From Lentisphaeria bacterium UBA1732 (GTDB taxonomy: Bacteria; Verrucomicrobiota; Lentisphaeria; Victivallales; UBA1829): a stretch of 47,788 nt of DNA. Positions 1 to 7,933 of the stretch are shown here, one piece after another. Numbering within the stretch: the stretch's first letter is position 1; the number at the start of each line of letters is the position of its first letter. The translations under genes were made by a program, and so were the position numbers. Under the pieces are notes generated by a model, which worked only from the letters and a program-made list of their open reading frames with translations, searched no databases and was not told where the DNA came from. The stretch spans positions 1-47,788 of the forward strand of contig DCIG01000051.1 of NCBI GenBank assembly GCA_002315855.1, written 5' to 3'.

Positions 1-242
1 GGCAGGGATTCGGTGCTTTCGGTGGCGGGCGTCAACAGGCTACCGCTCCCGCGGCCCAGCAGGGATTCGGAGGTTTCGGCGGAGGGCGTCAACAGGCTAA
101 CGCTCCCGCGGACCGGCAGGGGTTCGGCGGTTTCGGCGGAGGGCGTCAACAGGGCGGTTTCGGCAGCAGACAAATGGGCGGTAATGCAGGTCGCATGGGC
201 GGCAGACGCGGCGGCTTCGGCGGAGGCCGTGGCGGACGTTAA
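1..242 (+). CDS. C-terminal fragment of a Gly/Phe/Arg/Gln-rich repeat protein
   Basis: The left edge cuts this gene. The frame with codons starting at position 3 is open from the edge to TAA at 240-242. It encodes about 79 residues made of Gly, Phe, Arg, Gln, Ala and Pro. Units of the type QGFGGFGGGRQQA followed by a short Ala-Pro spacer occur three times, and the tail is GRMGGRRGGFGGGRGGR. I see no catalytic motif or membrane segment, so this part should be disordered. The composition resembles RGG boxes of nucleic-acid-binding proteins, but also Gly/Gln/Asn-rich linkers found in exported enzymes of this same window, so the role is open. A strong intrinsic terminator follows 30 bases after the stop, which supports a real gene end. 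The N-terminal part that would identify the protein lies outside the window. Confidence 0.7.
   Translation, partial: QGFGAFGGGRQQATAPAAQQGFGGFGGGRQQANAPADRQGFGGFGGGRQQGGFGSRQMGGNAGRMGGRRGGFGGGRGGR
3..173 (+). repeat. 57-bp (19-codon) in-frame tandem repeat
   Basis: Three units start at 3, 60 and 117 with a period of exactly 57 bases. Each begins CAGGGATTCGG or a close variant and contains GGCGTCAACAG. The third unit degenerates after about 39 bases. Differences between units are mostly synonymous, which points to selection on the peptide repeat after duplication. More units probably lie left of the window. Confidence 0.8.
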
Positions 243-271
243 CCCATAAAAAAACGACACAAAATGTCTTC

Positions 272-315
272 AAGGGGCTGTTGCGAAACCTTTCGGGGAA
301 ACAACAGTCCCTTTT
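272..315 (+). terminator. Intrinsic terminator of the repeat-protein gene
   Basis: Arms 272-283 and 302-313 pair over 12 bases (AAGGGGCTGTTG with CAACAGTCCCTT, one G-T pair). The loop is 18 bases, and TTTTCTCT follows. It lies between the stop at 242 and the next promoter at 413. Confidence 0.8.
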
Positions 316-412
316 CTCTGTTACGACAAAATTACACATTTCCGATTGAATATTCATGGGGGATTCCTGATTTCAGGGAGTTCATCCAAGCCGCACATTT
401 TACAAATTTGGC

Positions 413-440
413 TTGTATTATCCTGAAAAGCGGTTATAGT
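413..440 (+). promoter_or_regulatory. Probable promoter of the pyrophosphatase gene
   Basis: TTGTAT at 413-418, a 16-base spacer, then TATAGT at 435-440. This fits the promoter pattern seen across the window. The expected start near 447 gives a leader of about 60 bases containing GAGCTAATTTCAAAAG (454-469), a word that recurs in other leaders here. Confidence 0.55.
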
Positions 441-509
441 ATTTAGTATAAAAGAGCTAATTTCAAAAGTCTGCCGCATCATCCCCCCATAAACCGGAGA
501 ACGCAATTC

Positions 510-2189
510 ATGTCTGAAGAAATCAAAAAAATTTATGTTACGGGGCACCGCAACCCCGACATTGATACACTGGCATCGTCCTTTGCTCTGGCGGAACTCC
601 GGAGACGTCAGGGCGCGGAAAATATCGTGCCCATTTGTCCCGGCATTCTCCCTGAACGCGCCAAATTTCTATTTGAACGCTTTCATTTGACGCCGCCCGC
701 TTCGCACAGCGATGTTTATCTGCGTTTTTCGGACATCATGGATACATCGGTGCCCACGGTCAAATCCGGCACCACCCTTTTCGATGCGGTCTACAGCCTG
801 AACCATTCCGGCTATTCACGCCTTCCCGTGGTCAATCAGGACGGCACATTTGTCGGGATGCTGAGCCCCCTGAATCTACTTTCATGCCTGCTCGATGTGA
901 GCAGTGATGCGGGAATCGGTCTTGCCGGACGGCTGATACACAGCTCCATCAAGCTGATTTCACAGGTTATTGAAGCGAATGAGCTTACCTCATTTGACAC
1001 AGAAATCAAGCAGGATTTCAAAGTCTATGTCGCCGCCATGAGCATGGACAGTTTTCTGTCCCATATCCCCGACAGCGATCATCATGAAATGGTCCTGATT
1101 TCGGGCGACCGCCCTGAAATACATCTGATGGCATTGCAGAAGAAAATCCGACTGATGATCGTTACCGGAGAAAAAGCGGTGGAACCGCTCATTCTGAAAG
1201 AAGCAGTTACCCAGCATGTTACGATACTGAAAACCGCGCTGGACTCCGCCACCGTCATCCGCCGCCTCAAATTCAGTGTACCTGTGGAAGATTTCGGTTT
1301 CGGCAGCGACAGTCTCGTCCTGAATCTGCATGAACGCATTCGCGGGATGGAAAGCAGAATCATGTCCCACCCGGAAGACGTCATCCCCGTAGTCAGCAAA
1401 AACAATCATTACGAGGGCGTTGTCTGCAAAAAGAACATCTCCGCGCCGCCGCCGTACCGCATGATTCTGGTCGACCACAACGAGCCGGAACAAAGCATTC
1501 CCGGCATTGAAGAAATCCCGGTGATTGAGGTGGTGGATCATCACCGGATCGGCATGATGCGCACACAGGTCCCCATCAAATTCACCGGCGACGTCGTGGG
1601 AAGCACCTGCACGCTTGTTGCCGGCATGTTCAAAAGCTCCGGCGAAAGTCTTACCCCCGAACTGGCCGGAGTTCTGCTGGGCGGCATTGTTTCCGACACA
1701 CTGAATCTGAAATCCCCCACGACGGCCCCCATGGACCGCCGTATGCTGGAGTGGCTGGAAAAAATCTCCGGCGTCAAAGCGGACGAACTGATGGAAGAAC
1801 TTTCCAAAATCGCGTCCCCGCTGGCGGCAAATTCGCCTGTTGACGTGATTGAATCCGACCGGAAATGCTACACCGACGGAGATTTCAAATTTTCGCTTTC
1901 ACAGGTGGAGGAAACGAAGTTCGAGCTGCTTCACAACCGCCGCGAAGAACTGGCTTCCGCCATGCAGAGCATCATGCAGACGGAGCAGCTCCAGCTCATC
2001 GGTCTGCTTGTTACCGATGCAGTGCGTGAAAACTCCGAACTTCTCATTTCGGGCAACAATGCCGTGATTTGCAGTCTCCCCTACCACAAACTGGCGGACG
2101 GGATTTACGCACTGCCCGGCGTATTGAGCCGCAAAAAACAGCTTTTGCCGCAGATTCTTTCCACGATTGCGGATGTGCGCGGACGCTGA
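510..2189 (+). CDS. ppaC: Family II (DHH) inorganic pyrophosphatase with CBS-DRTGG insert
   Basis: Hydrolyses pyrophosphate to phosphate in the cytoplasm using Mn2+, pulling biosynthetic reactions forward. The 559-residue protein carries the DHH-family metal ligands: GHRNPDID at 12-19 (H13, D17, D19), VDHNE with D322, and VDHH with D343, H344 and H345, then GGIVSDTLNLKSPTT. Plain family II enzymes are about 310 residues. The extra length lies between the first two motifs and holds a CBS domain (about 70-125), a DRTGG-like segment (about 165-260) and a second CBS half (about 275-315). In characterised CBS-pyrophosphatases this insert binds adenine nucleotides, with AMP/ADP inhibiting and ATP activating, and DRTGG forms bind Ap4A. 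GGAG lies upstream of the ATG. It appears to be transcribed alone, since the next gene has its own promoter. Confidence 0.93.
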   Translation: MSEEIKKIYVTGHRNPDIDTLASSFALAELRRRQGAENIVPICPGILPERAKFLFERFHLTPPASHSDVYLRFSDIMDTSVPTVKSGTTLFDAVYSLNHSGYSRLPVVNQDGTFVGMLSPLNLLSCLLDVSSDAGIGLAGRLIHSSIKLISQVIEANELTSFDTEIKQDFKVYVAAMSMDSFLSHIPDSDHHEMVLISGDRPEIHLMALQKKIRLMIVTGEKAVEPLILKEAVTQHVTILKTALDSATVIRRLKFSVPVEDFGFGSDSLVLNLHERIRGMESRIMSHPEDVIPVVSKNNHYEGVVCKKNISAPPPYRMILVDHNEPEQSIPGIEEIPVIEVVDHHRIGMMRTQVPIKFTGDVVGSTCTLVAGMFKSSGESLTPELAGVLLGGIVSDTLNLKSPTTAPMDRRMLEWLEKISGVKADELMEELSKIASPLAANSPVDVIESDRKCYTDGDFKFSLSQVEETKFELLHNRREELASAMQSIMQTEQLQLIGLLVTDAVRENSELLISGNNAVICSLPYHKLADGIYALPGVLSRKKQLLPQILSTIADVRGR

Positions 2190-2232
2190 AGAAAAATATC
2201 GGGAAAAAGAAGCCTCGACCATCGTTTCTTTC

Positions 2233-2261
2233 TTGCAAAAAAACGATAGAAGGGGTATATT
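2233..2261 (+). promoter_or_regulatory. Promoter of the oxidoreductase-isomerase unit
   Basis: TTGCAA at 2233-2238, a 17-base spacer, then TATATT at 2256-2261, about 130 bases before the ATG at 2391. The -35 box lies in the loop of a 7-bp inverted repeat (ATCGTTT with AAACGAT). The leader contains GAACTGATTTCAAAGG at 2287-2302. Confidence 0.75.
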
Positions 2262-2390
2262 GAGTTAGCTTCTGAAATACATCTTTGAACTGATTTCAAA
2301 GGTTTTCCATAACAAACAGAGCTCTGCTTACCGAGAATAAATCATTGATTTTCGACACAACAGAGCCCCCCATCCTCATGAGGCCATCCC

Positions 2391-3560
2391 ATGGATAAAG
2401 TTAAATTCGGTATTATCGGCATAGGCAATATCAGTACATTTCACGCAAAAAGCATTTGCGAACTTGCGCAGGCGGAACTGACGGCAGTGTGCGACATCAA
2501 TCCCGAAGCATTTCTGCGCATTGATGCCGCTGTCCGCTCGAAAATCAAATGCTTCACCGATGTTGAAACCTTTCTGAACGAAGCGGATATTGACGCCGTC
2601 ATTGTTTCCGTGCCGCATTATTCCCATCCTGATATCGCCATTGCCGCCATGAATGCAGGCAAACACATCATCGTCGAGAAGCCAATCGCCGTTCACAAAC
2701 GCGAAGCGGAACGCCTTATCGCCGAAGCCGCCAAACACCCCGAACTGGTGAAGTCTCTGATGTTCAATCAGCGCACCATCCCTGCACACAAAAAAATCAA
2801 GCAGATGATTGATAACGGTGAACTCGGCACGATTCGGCGCATTAACTGGATCATCACAGACTGGTTCCGCTCTCAAATCTACTACGACTCCGGCGACTGG
2901 CGTGCGAGCTGGCGCGGCGAAGGAGGCGGCGTACTTCTGAATCAATGTCCTCATCAGCTTGACCTGATGCAGTGGTTTTTCGGACTGCCCTGCAAAGTCC
3001 GCGCCGACGTCAAACTCGGCAAATATCATGACATCGAAGTGGAGGACGAAGTCAACGCGTATCTGGAATATGCCGACGGGAAAACCGGAAACTTCATTGC
3101 CTCCACAGGCGAAATGCCCGGCACAAACCGTCTGGAAATCACAGCAGAACGCGGGCGTCTGGTATTTGAGGACGGAAAAATCGAGTTCATCCGCAACGAA
3201 ATTCCGACCTCCGAATATTGCAGACACACCGACAAAAAATTCGGCATCTGCGACAACTGGAAATGCGAAGTCCGCTTCGAGGACAACGGCATCAGTGCGC
3301 ACCAGCACCGCAATGTCATCGAAAACGTCGTCAACGTCATTCTTCACGGCGGGGAACTCATTGCGCCGATGGAAGAAGGCATTCGCGGGCTTGAGCTTGG
3401 CAATGCCATGCTTCTTTCGGGATTGAAGCACGAAACCGTGGAACTGCCGCTTGATTCCGCCGAATACGCGGCGTGTTTGGACACACTTATTGCAACATCA
3501 CGTTATCACAAAAAAGTCGTCGCAGCGAATGATTCCGGCGATTTTACAAAATCTTTTTGA
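2391..3560 (+). CDS. Gfo/Idh/MocA-family NAD(P)-dependent oxidoreductase
   Basis: A soluble 389-residue dehydrogenase that should oxidise or reduce a sugar or cyclitol hydroxyl. The N-terminal Rossmann fold starts with GIIGIGNIS (Gly10 and Gly12 of the dinucleotide-binding loop). The family EKP motif is at 96-98, where the Lys acts in catalysis. A GGGVLLNQCPHQLD segment carries the conserved His188 of the C-terminal alpha/beta domain. No signal peptide is visible. The sugar-isomerase-like gene begins 9 bases after the stop with its own GAGGTG site, so the two are almost certainly cotranscribed. Such pairs (compare IolG with IolE/IolH) act in inositol or unusual-sugar catabolism. The substrate cannot be read from sequence. 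Confidence 0.9.
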   Translation: MDKVKFGIIGIGNISTFHAKSICELAQAELTAVCDINPEAFLRIDAAVRSKIKCFTDVETFLNEADIDAVIVSVPHYSHPDIAIAAMNAGKHIIVEKPIAVHKREAERLIAEAAKHPELVKSLMFNQRTIPAHKKIKQMIDNGELGTIRRINWIITDWFRSQIYYDSGDWRASWRGEGGGVLLNQCPHQLDLMQWFFGLPCKVRADVKLGKYHDIEVEDEVNAYLEYADGKTGNFIASTGEMPGTNRLEITAERGRLVFEDGKIEFIRNEIPTSEYCRHTDKKFGICDNWKCEVRFEDNGISAHQHRNVIENVVNVILHGGELIAPMEEGIRGLELGNAMLLSGLKHETVELPLDSAEYAACLDTLIATSRYHKKVVAANDSGDFTKSF

Positions 3561-3569
3561 GGTGAAATC

Positions 3570-4478
3570 ATGTTTCTGACAGGATTTGCAGACGAAGCCG
3601 GAGCCGACTTTGATGTACAGCTTCAGGCGACACACGAACTCGGATGGCACTTCATCGAAAGCCGTTCCATCGGATCCAAAAATCTGGCCTCCATCTCCGA
3701 CGCCGAATTTGATCAGATTTGTGAAAAGTTAGATGCTTCCGGCATCAAAATCAACTGTTTCGGCAGTGCCGTGGCAAACTGGTCGCGCCATCCCCGCAAA
3801 CAGGAAGATTTCGAGGCAAGCCGTGAAGAACTGGTCCGTGCCATTCCCCGTATGCAGAAGCTGGGAATCGGCATGATACGCGGGATGAGTTTCCTCATGG
3901 CGGAAGATGAAACGCCCGATTCACCCGAACTTGAAGCCATCATTTTCAGGAAAATGAATGAACTCGTCAAGCTCTGCGAAGACGCAGGAATCATCTACGG
4001 GCACGAAAACTGCATGAACTACGGCGGTTTGTCTTATCTTCACACGCTGAAACTCCTCGACCATGTCAAAAGCCCCGCTCTCAAGCTCATTTTCGATACG
4101 GGGAACCCCGTTTTCAACTATCGCCGCATCGGCACAGCTCCATATCCGCTCCAGTCCTCCTGGGAATTTTACAAGAATGTCCGCGAATTCATCGCCTATG
4201 TTCATATCAAGGACGGGACCGCCATTCCCTCGCCCGACGGCAAGCGTCCCGCCTGCGATTTCTGCTATGCGGGCGACGGCTGCGGAGATGTCCGCGCCAT
4301 CGTAACCGATCTGCGCAAAACAGGGTATGACGGAGGCTTCTCCATGGAACCCCATCTCGCAGTGGTCTTCCACGAATCCAAGCCGAATCAGACACCGGAA
4401 AGCATTCGCTACGCCAACTACGTGGAATACGGGCGGCGCTTCGAAAAACTCCTGAAAGACTGCGGGTGGACGTACTGA
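3570..4478 (+). CDS. Xylose-isomerase-like TIM-barrel sugar isomerase/epimerase
   Basis: A 302-residue AP-endonuclease-2/xylose-isomerase-like barrel. Metal-ligand segments in order are the Glu of the GHENC segment, the Asp of IFDTGNP, His in YVHIKDG and Glu in FSMEPHL, as expected for a divalent-metal sugar isomerase, epimerase or dehydratase. The predicted location is the cytoplasm. It sits 9 bases behind the Gfo/Idh/MocA gene, suggesting consecutive steps on the same sugar or polyol. It could also be a 3-keto-sugar hydrolase-type member of the superfamily. The reaction is unassigned. Confidence 0.88.
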   Translation: MFLTGFADEAGADFDVQLQATHELGWHFIESRSIGSKNLASISDAEFDQICEKLDASGIKINCFGSAVANWSRHPRKQEDFEASREELVRAIPRMQKLGIGMIRGMSFLMAEDETPDSPELEAIIFRKMNELVKLCEDAGIIYGHENCMNYGGLSYLHTLKLLDHVKSPALKLIFDTGNPVFNYRRIGTAPYPLQSSWEFYKNVREFIAYVHIKDGTAIPSPDGKRPACDFCYAGDGCGDVRAIVTDLRKTGYDGGFSMEPHLAVVFHESKPNQTPESIRYANYVEYGRRFEKLLKDCGWTY

Positions 4479-4500
4479 GTTCACCTGACGGGCTGTGAAC
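4479..4500 (+). other. Short intercistronic inverted repeat
   Basis: GTTCAC (4479-4484) and GTGAAC (4495-4500) pair perfectly around a 10-base loop directly after the isomerase stop and just before the GAGG ribosome site of the peptidase gene. No T-run follows, so it is not a classical terminator. It may tune read-through or mRNA stability. Confidence 0.4.
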
Positions 4501-4514
4501 AGCGAGGTATTCTG

Positions 4515-7439
4515 ATGTCTTCGGATGATTATATTCTGCTTTCCGTAAACTGGAAGCAGTCCGGCGCGATTTACGACGGTATTTCCGTTGATTACAACAG
4601 CGCCTGCCCCATTGATCCGGTTACTCAGGAGTCCTGTCTAACCGGCTGCACGAATACAGCCGCCGGCATGATTATCTACTACTGGCTGCAAAGCGGAAAA
4701 ATCGAAGATTTCTCTTTGACGCTCACTTTCACAGACAGTTACACAAGCAGGAAAGACAAATTTGACCAGCATCCGATTCGCATTTCCTCTTCGCAATATG
4801 ACGTCCAGCAGTACGGCTATCTTTCGTTCAGCGAAGTCAATGACCGTCTCAGACAATGCAATCTCACGACCGGGACGCAGGAGAATGCGGAACTGATTGC
4901 CGCGCTGCTCTTCACCTGCGGAGTGATCCAGCAGGCAATCTATTCGTCCTCCAATACGGCGACAGCCTGGAACGACAGCGTTTTCGAGCGCAGCGGGCTT
5001 GGGAGAACGACCTACTACTCCGGGCTTTATTACAGCAACTACTTCGTAACCTCGGATTATCTCAAAAGCTACACCATCACCGATGCAGGATTCGAGGTTC
5101 TGATTGAAAACCTCACAGCAGGACGTCCCGTCGGAGTAAGCTACGCGTATGCCGACCGATACGGCAATTACAATGGTCATGCGCTCGTCATAGACGGCTA
5201 TGATCCCGAAACGGATCAGTTTCACTTCAATTTCGGCTGGGGTCCCGATTATGTCAAGCAGTTCGATTCCGCCCGCGGCGTTTACTGCGGCACGGGCTGG
5301 TATACCCGCGAAGAGATGAATGCAGGCGGCTATTATGAGTTCCTCCTTGATATTACCCCCGATGTCATCACGGAGCCGATTACCGTTTCCACGGCGCAAT
5401 CCTACGGGGTCGGCACGCTTATGCGAGCAGTCGAACGCGCCTATGCATCGGCCGGTGAAAATGAGATTGTTTTCGATGAAGCTCTCCAAGGGAAAACCGT
5501 CTTCATGTACACCTACGACCTGAGTATCCGCGAAACGGTCTCTTTTCAAAACTGGAACATGGATATAGCAGTGCACAGCGACACGCAGAGTTCATGCGCA
5601 CTCTATGTCTATGAAGGCGATTTGACTCTCTCCATGAATCACGGTTCACTGGCGGTCGATTATGATTCGTGGACCATTTTCTGCGGTACCCGTTCCGGCG
5701 AACTCAATCTCACTCTGAATGCCTCCGGACTGTATGCCGGAAGACACGACGTGAACAGCGAAGACGGCGACCGTTTCGGCGATGCGGTGCGCGAATACGT
5801 TGAAACAGGCTCCGCAGAAAAAGCGGAAATCTGGCTTCAAAACTCGACCAATTACATCATCGGAGCAAACACTGCCGATGATACGGTCATCCTGCAAAAC
5901 CGTTCCATTGCCGCCGGGTCAATCAATCTGGATTCCGGCAGTGATACCCTCATCATCCGCGACTCCATTCTCTATGGGGATGTCTGGAATACTGAATATT
6001 TCACCATTGACAATCTTTCTTTCTTCGCCGGAGATTTCTATTACTGTCAGCTCTCCGCGGCATTTGAAATCACAGCCGCCCCTGCGGATCATGCCGTCAT
6101 TACCATCAACCAGTATGCCTATAATTTCTACAGCAGTTTGTCTTCCAACAGCATCAGTCTTCACCTCGCATCCATTCCCGACATAGAAGGAACACACCTC
6201 CTGATTGACGCCTCCAATGCCACATACAACAACTGGCTGGACCGCATCAAATTCAATTTTCATCAGAATGATGTTTGTCTTTCCGAAGGTCTTCCATGCG
6301 GCAGTACATTTGAAAACGACAAGGCTTCTTACCGTCCCTATTTTGAAAACGGCTGCATCTATCTGGAGATTGCCCTGAAATATCACGGCAGTGCGGACGG
6401 GCTGGTGTGGGCGAAAAAAGACGATGCCGCGACCTATCAGGTCGAATACTCGAAAGACAACTTCAATACCTCAATCGCCATTGTTCTGACGGCTTCCCAG
6501 CTTCAGACATACGCACTCTCCGCCGGAGAATACACTTGGCGTTACCGCGCCTCCACCGACACCGAATGGACGCGGGGACAAACCATCACCTCCTCGCACG
6601 ATTCCGCCGTTCCAAAGCTTTTTCAGGGGACACAGGACACAGCGCCCGATGTTTTTTTCGCCACGCCGTCCGAAGTCTGGAGTAAATACTTCGCCGCCTG
6701 CTACTGCGGCACGGCGGACAATTCGCAAATTGTCTCCATCGGCGGGAAAAACCGTTTCACCGGACTTTTCGAGGGGAATACCGATGCAAACATCCTGTAT
6801 TTGACCGATACGGAAAACGGCGATGCATTCTTTCTGGACGACCAGTACACCGATTTGCCGCAGGACCTGACCGAACAGCGCGCCCGCGTGGTGCAAATCC
6901 ATGAAATCCGCTCCGGCAAGGGTGATGACCTGATTGATTTGTCCAGCGAAGTTTTCACAGATTCCGCGTCCGCCATGATTATCCGCGGCGGCAGCGGCAA
7001 CGACATCATCTGGGCGGGAGGCGGAGAATATCTGCTCTTCGGCGATGAAGGAGAGGACTGTCTTGCCGGGTCTTCCGGTCATGATGTCATAGCCGGCGGC
7101 AGCGGCAATGATACCCTTCTCGGCGGAGGCGGAAACGATACCTTCTGTTTCTGCGAAAACTGGGGGATTGATACCGTAACTCAGTCGCAGGGCGGTTCCG
7201 TTGTTCTGTGGTTTGCTTCCGGCAGTTCGGACAAATGGAACGCCGATACGATGACCTATTCGGACGGCACAAACTCCGTTTTCGTTTCAGGCGTTTCCGC
7301 AGACAGTGTTTTCCTGATTTTCGGGAATGACGAATCAGAGGATTATGCCCGTTTTGCCGCGCTCGGCGCATTCGATTCTTTCACCACCGATGCAGTTTTC
7401 GAGGAAGAAGGCAAAGGTATAACGGCGATTTTGGTCTGA
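4515..7439 (+). CDS. C10 (streptopain)-like cysteine peptidase with C-terminal RTX repeats
   Basis: A 974-residue protein likely to be an exported cysteine protease. Residues 1-290 resemble mature SpeB: catalytic Cys45 in GCTNTAAGMIIYYW (C10 members have GC followed by a hydrophobic helix ending in YW), His222 in NGHALVIDGYD, and the FHFNFGWG segment (N239, W242) near the active site. There is no signal peptide. The frame holds a TGA 39 bases upstream of the ATG and no room for one, and the usual inhibitory propeptide is absent. Residues 290-820 are beta-rich, with no domain I can name. Glycine-Asp nonapeptides of the RTX type occupy about 823-877 (GGSGNDII, GGSGNDTLL, GGGGNDTF), followed by a roughly 95-residue tail starting NWGIDTVTQSQGG. 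RTX plus no signal peptide points to type I secretion from the C-terminus. No T1SS transporter genes are nearby. The start follows GAGG. Confidence 0.8.
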   Translation: MSSDDYILLSVNWKQSGAIYDGISVDYNSACPIDPVTQESCLTGCTNTAAGMIIYYWLQSGKIEDFSLTLTFTDSYTSRKDKFDQHPIRISSSQYDVQQYGYLSFSEVNDRLRQCNLTTGTQENAELIAALLFTCGVIQQAIYSSSNTATAWNDSVFERSGLGRTTYYSGLYYSNYFVTSDYLKSYTITDAGFEVLIENLTAGRPVGVSYAYADRYGNYNGHALVIDGYDPETDQFHFNFGWGPDYVKQFDSARGVYCGTGWYTREEMNAGGYYEFLLDITPDVITEPITVSTAQSYGVGTLMRAVERAYASAGENEIVFDEALQGKTVFMYTYDLSIRETVSFQNWNMDIAVHSDTQSSCALYVYEGDLTLSMNHGSLAVDYDSWTIFCGTRSGELNLTLNASGLYAGRHDVNSEDGDRFGDAVREYVETGSAEKAEIWLQNSTNYIIGANTADDTVILQNRSIAAGSINLDSGSDTLIIRDSILYGDVWNTEYFTIDNLSFFAGDFYYCQLSAAFEITAAPADHAVITINQYAYNFYSSLSSNSISLHLASIPDIEGTHLLIDASNATYNNWLDRIKFNFHQNDVCLSEGLPCGSTFENDKASYRPYFENGCIYLEIALKYHGSADGLVWAKKDDAATYQVEYSKDNFNTSIAIVLTASQLQTYALSAGEYTWRYRASTDTEWTRGQTITSSHDSAVPKLFQGTQDTAPDVFFATPSEVWSKYFAACYCGTADNSQIVSIGGKNRFTGLFEGNTDANILYLTDTENGDAFFLDDQYTDLPQDLTEQRARVVQIHEIRSGKGDDLIDLSSEVFTDSASAMIIRGGSGNDIIWAGGGEYLLFGDEGEDCLAGSSGHDVIAGGSGNDTLLGGGGNDTFCFCENWGIDTVTQSQGGSVVLWFASGSSDKWNADTMTYSDGTNSVFVSGVSADSVFLIFGNDESEDYARFAALGAFDSFTTDAVFEEEGKGITAILV

Positions 7440-7470
7440 AACGGCGGAGTATCTTATCTTGAAATATTCG

Positions 7471-7490
7471 CCCGGATGAGCTCGTCGGGG
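7471..7490 (+). terminator. Hairpin after the RTX peptidase gene
   Basis: The 20-base word at 7471-7490 folds as a near-perfect palindrome: CCC with GGG, one G-G mismatch, then GATGAG with CTCGTC. GAAAAATC follows rather than a U-tract, so terminator function is uncertain. Confidence 0.35.
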
Positions 7491-7529
7491 AAAAATCAGG
7501 GAAAAATATACTTTTTTCATTTTTTTTGC

Positions 7530-7557
7530 TTGATTTTTTGCGATGTGCATGTATATT
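7530..7557 (+). promoter_or_regulatory. tRNA-Cys promoter
   Basis: TTGATT at 7530-7535, a 16-base spacer rich in T at its start, then TATATT at 7552-7557, 22 bases before the mature tRNA. It is nearly identical in layout to the tRNA-Arg promoter at 32310. Confidence 0.8.
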
Positions 7558-7579
7558 AGTTTGTATCATTAAGTTCGAT

Positions 7580-7655
7580 GGCGTGATGGTCGAGCGGTTA
7601 AGGCAACGGTTTGCAAAACCGGTTCTGGTGGGTTCGACTCCCACTCACGCCTCCA
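7580..7655 (+). tRNA. tRNA-Cys (GCA)
   Basis: A 76-nt cloverleaf. The acceptor GGCGTGA pairs with TCACGCC. The anticodon loop TTGCAAA gives GCA. The T arm GTGGG TTCGACT CCCAC is intact. The discriminator is T, as expected for Cys, and CCA is encoded. The first anticodon-stem pair is A-G, a small irregularity. It stands alone behind its own promoter. Confidence 0.95.
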
Positions 7656-7694
7656 AACTTTCTGTCTTCATGACAGATTTGATTGTCCCCTCCT

Positions 7695-7739
7695 GAGGCA
7701 TCAGGGTTTCCCCTCCCTTTTTCCCTGATGCCTCTTTTT
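7695..7739 (+). terminator. Strong intrinsic terminator after tRNA-Cys
   Basis: GAGGCATCAGGG (7695-7706) and CCCTGATGCCTC (7723-7734) form a perfect 12-bp stem followed by TTTTTA. A smaller hairpin (CTGTC/GACAG, 7662-7676) lies between the tRNA and this stem. Confidence 0.9.
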
Positions 7740-7789
7740 ATTTTAAAATCCGGCTTTTTTCCGTCTTTCATCCTGATACGCTCCCTTGT

Positions 7790-7847
7790 TTTTCACAAGG
7801 TGATTTTTCATGATTCCGTCAAAAAAAGACGGAATTATTTTCTTTTT
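7790..7847 (+). terminator. Two further hairpins, the second possibly bidirectional
   Basis: CCTTG/CAAGG near 7791-7800 is a weak stem followed by TGATTTTTC. ATTCCGTC (7813-7820) and GACGGAAT (7828-7835) form a perfect 8-bp stem with a loop of seven A and a T-rich tail, so it could stop transcription from either side. With the stem at 7695 this insulates the GH31 promoter. The remainder of 7656-7933 holds only that promoter and leader. Confidence 0.55.
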
Positions 7848-7851
7848 TGAT

Positions 7852-7880
7852 TTGAAAACACTGCGAACTTGTATTATAAT
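7852..7880 (+). promoter_or_regulatory. Promoter of the GH31-GH127 unit
   Basis: TTGAAA at 7852-7857, a 17-base spacer, then TATAAT (perfect consensus) at 7875-7880. The leader is about 45 bases to the ATG at 7934. Confidence 0.8.
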
Positions 7881-7933
7881 ATGTGTAAAATATCATTTAC
7901 CCTTTCACCCACATCTAAAAGTCAGGTTTTTTC

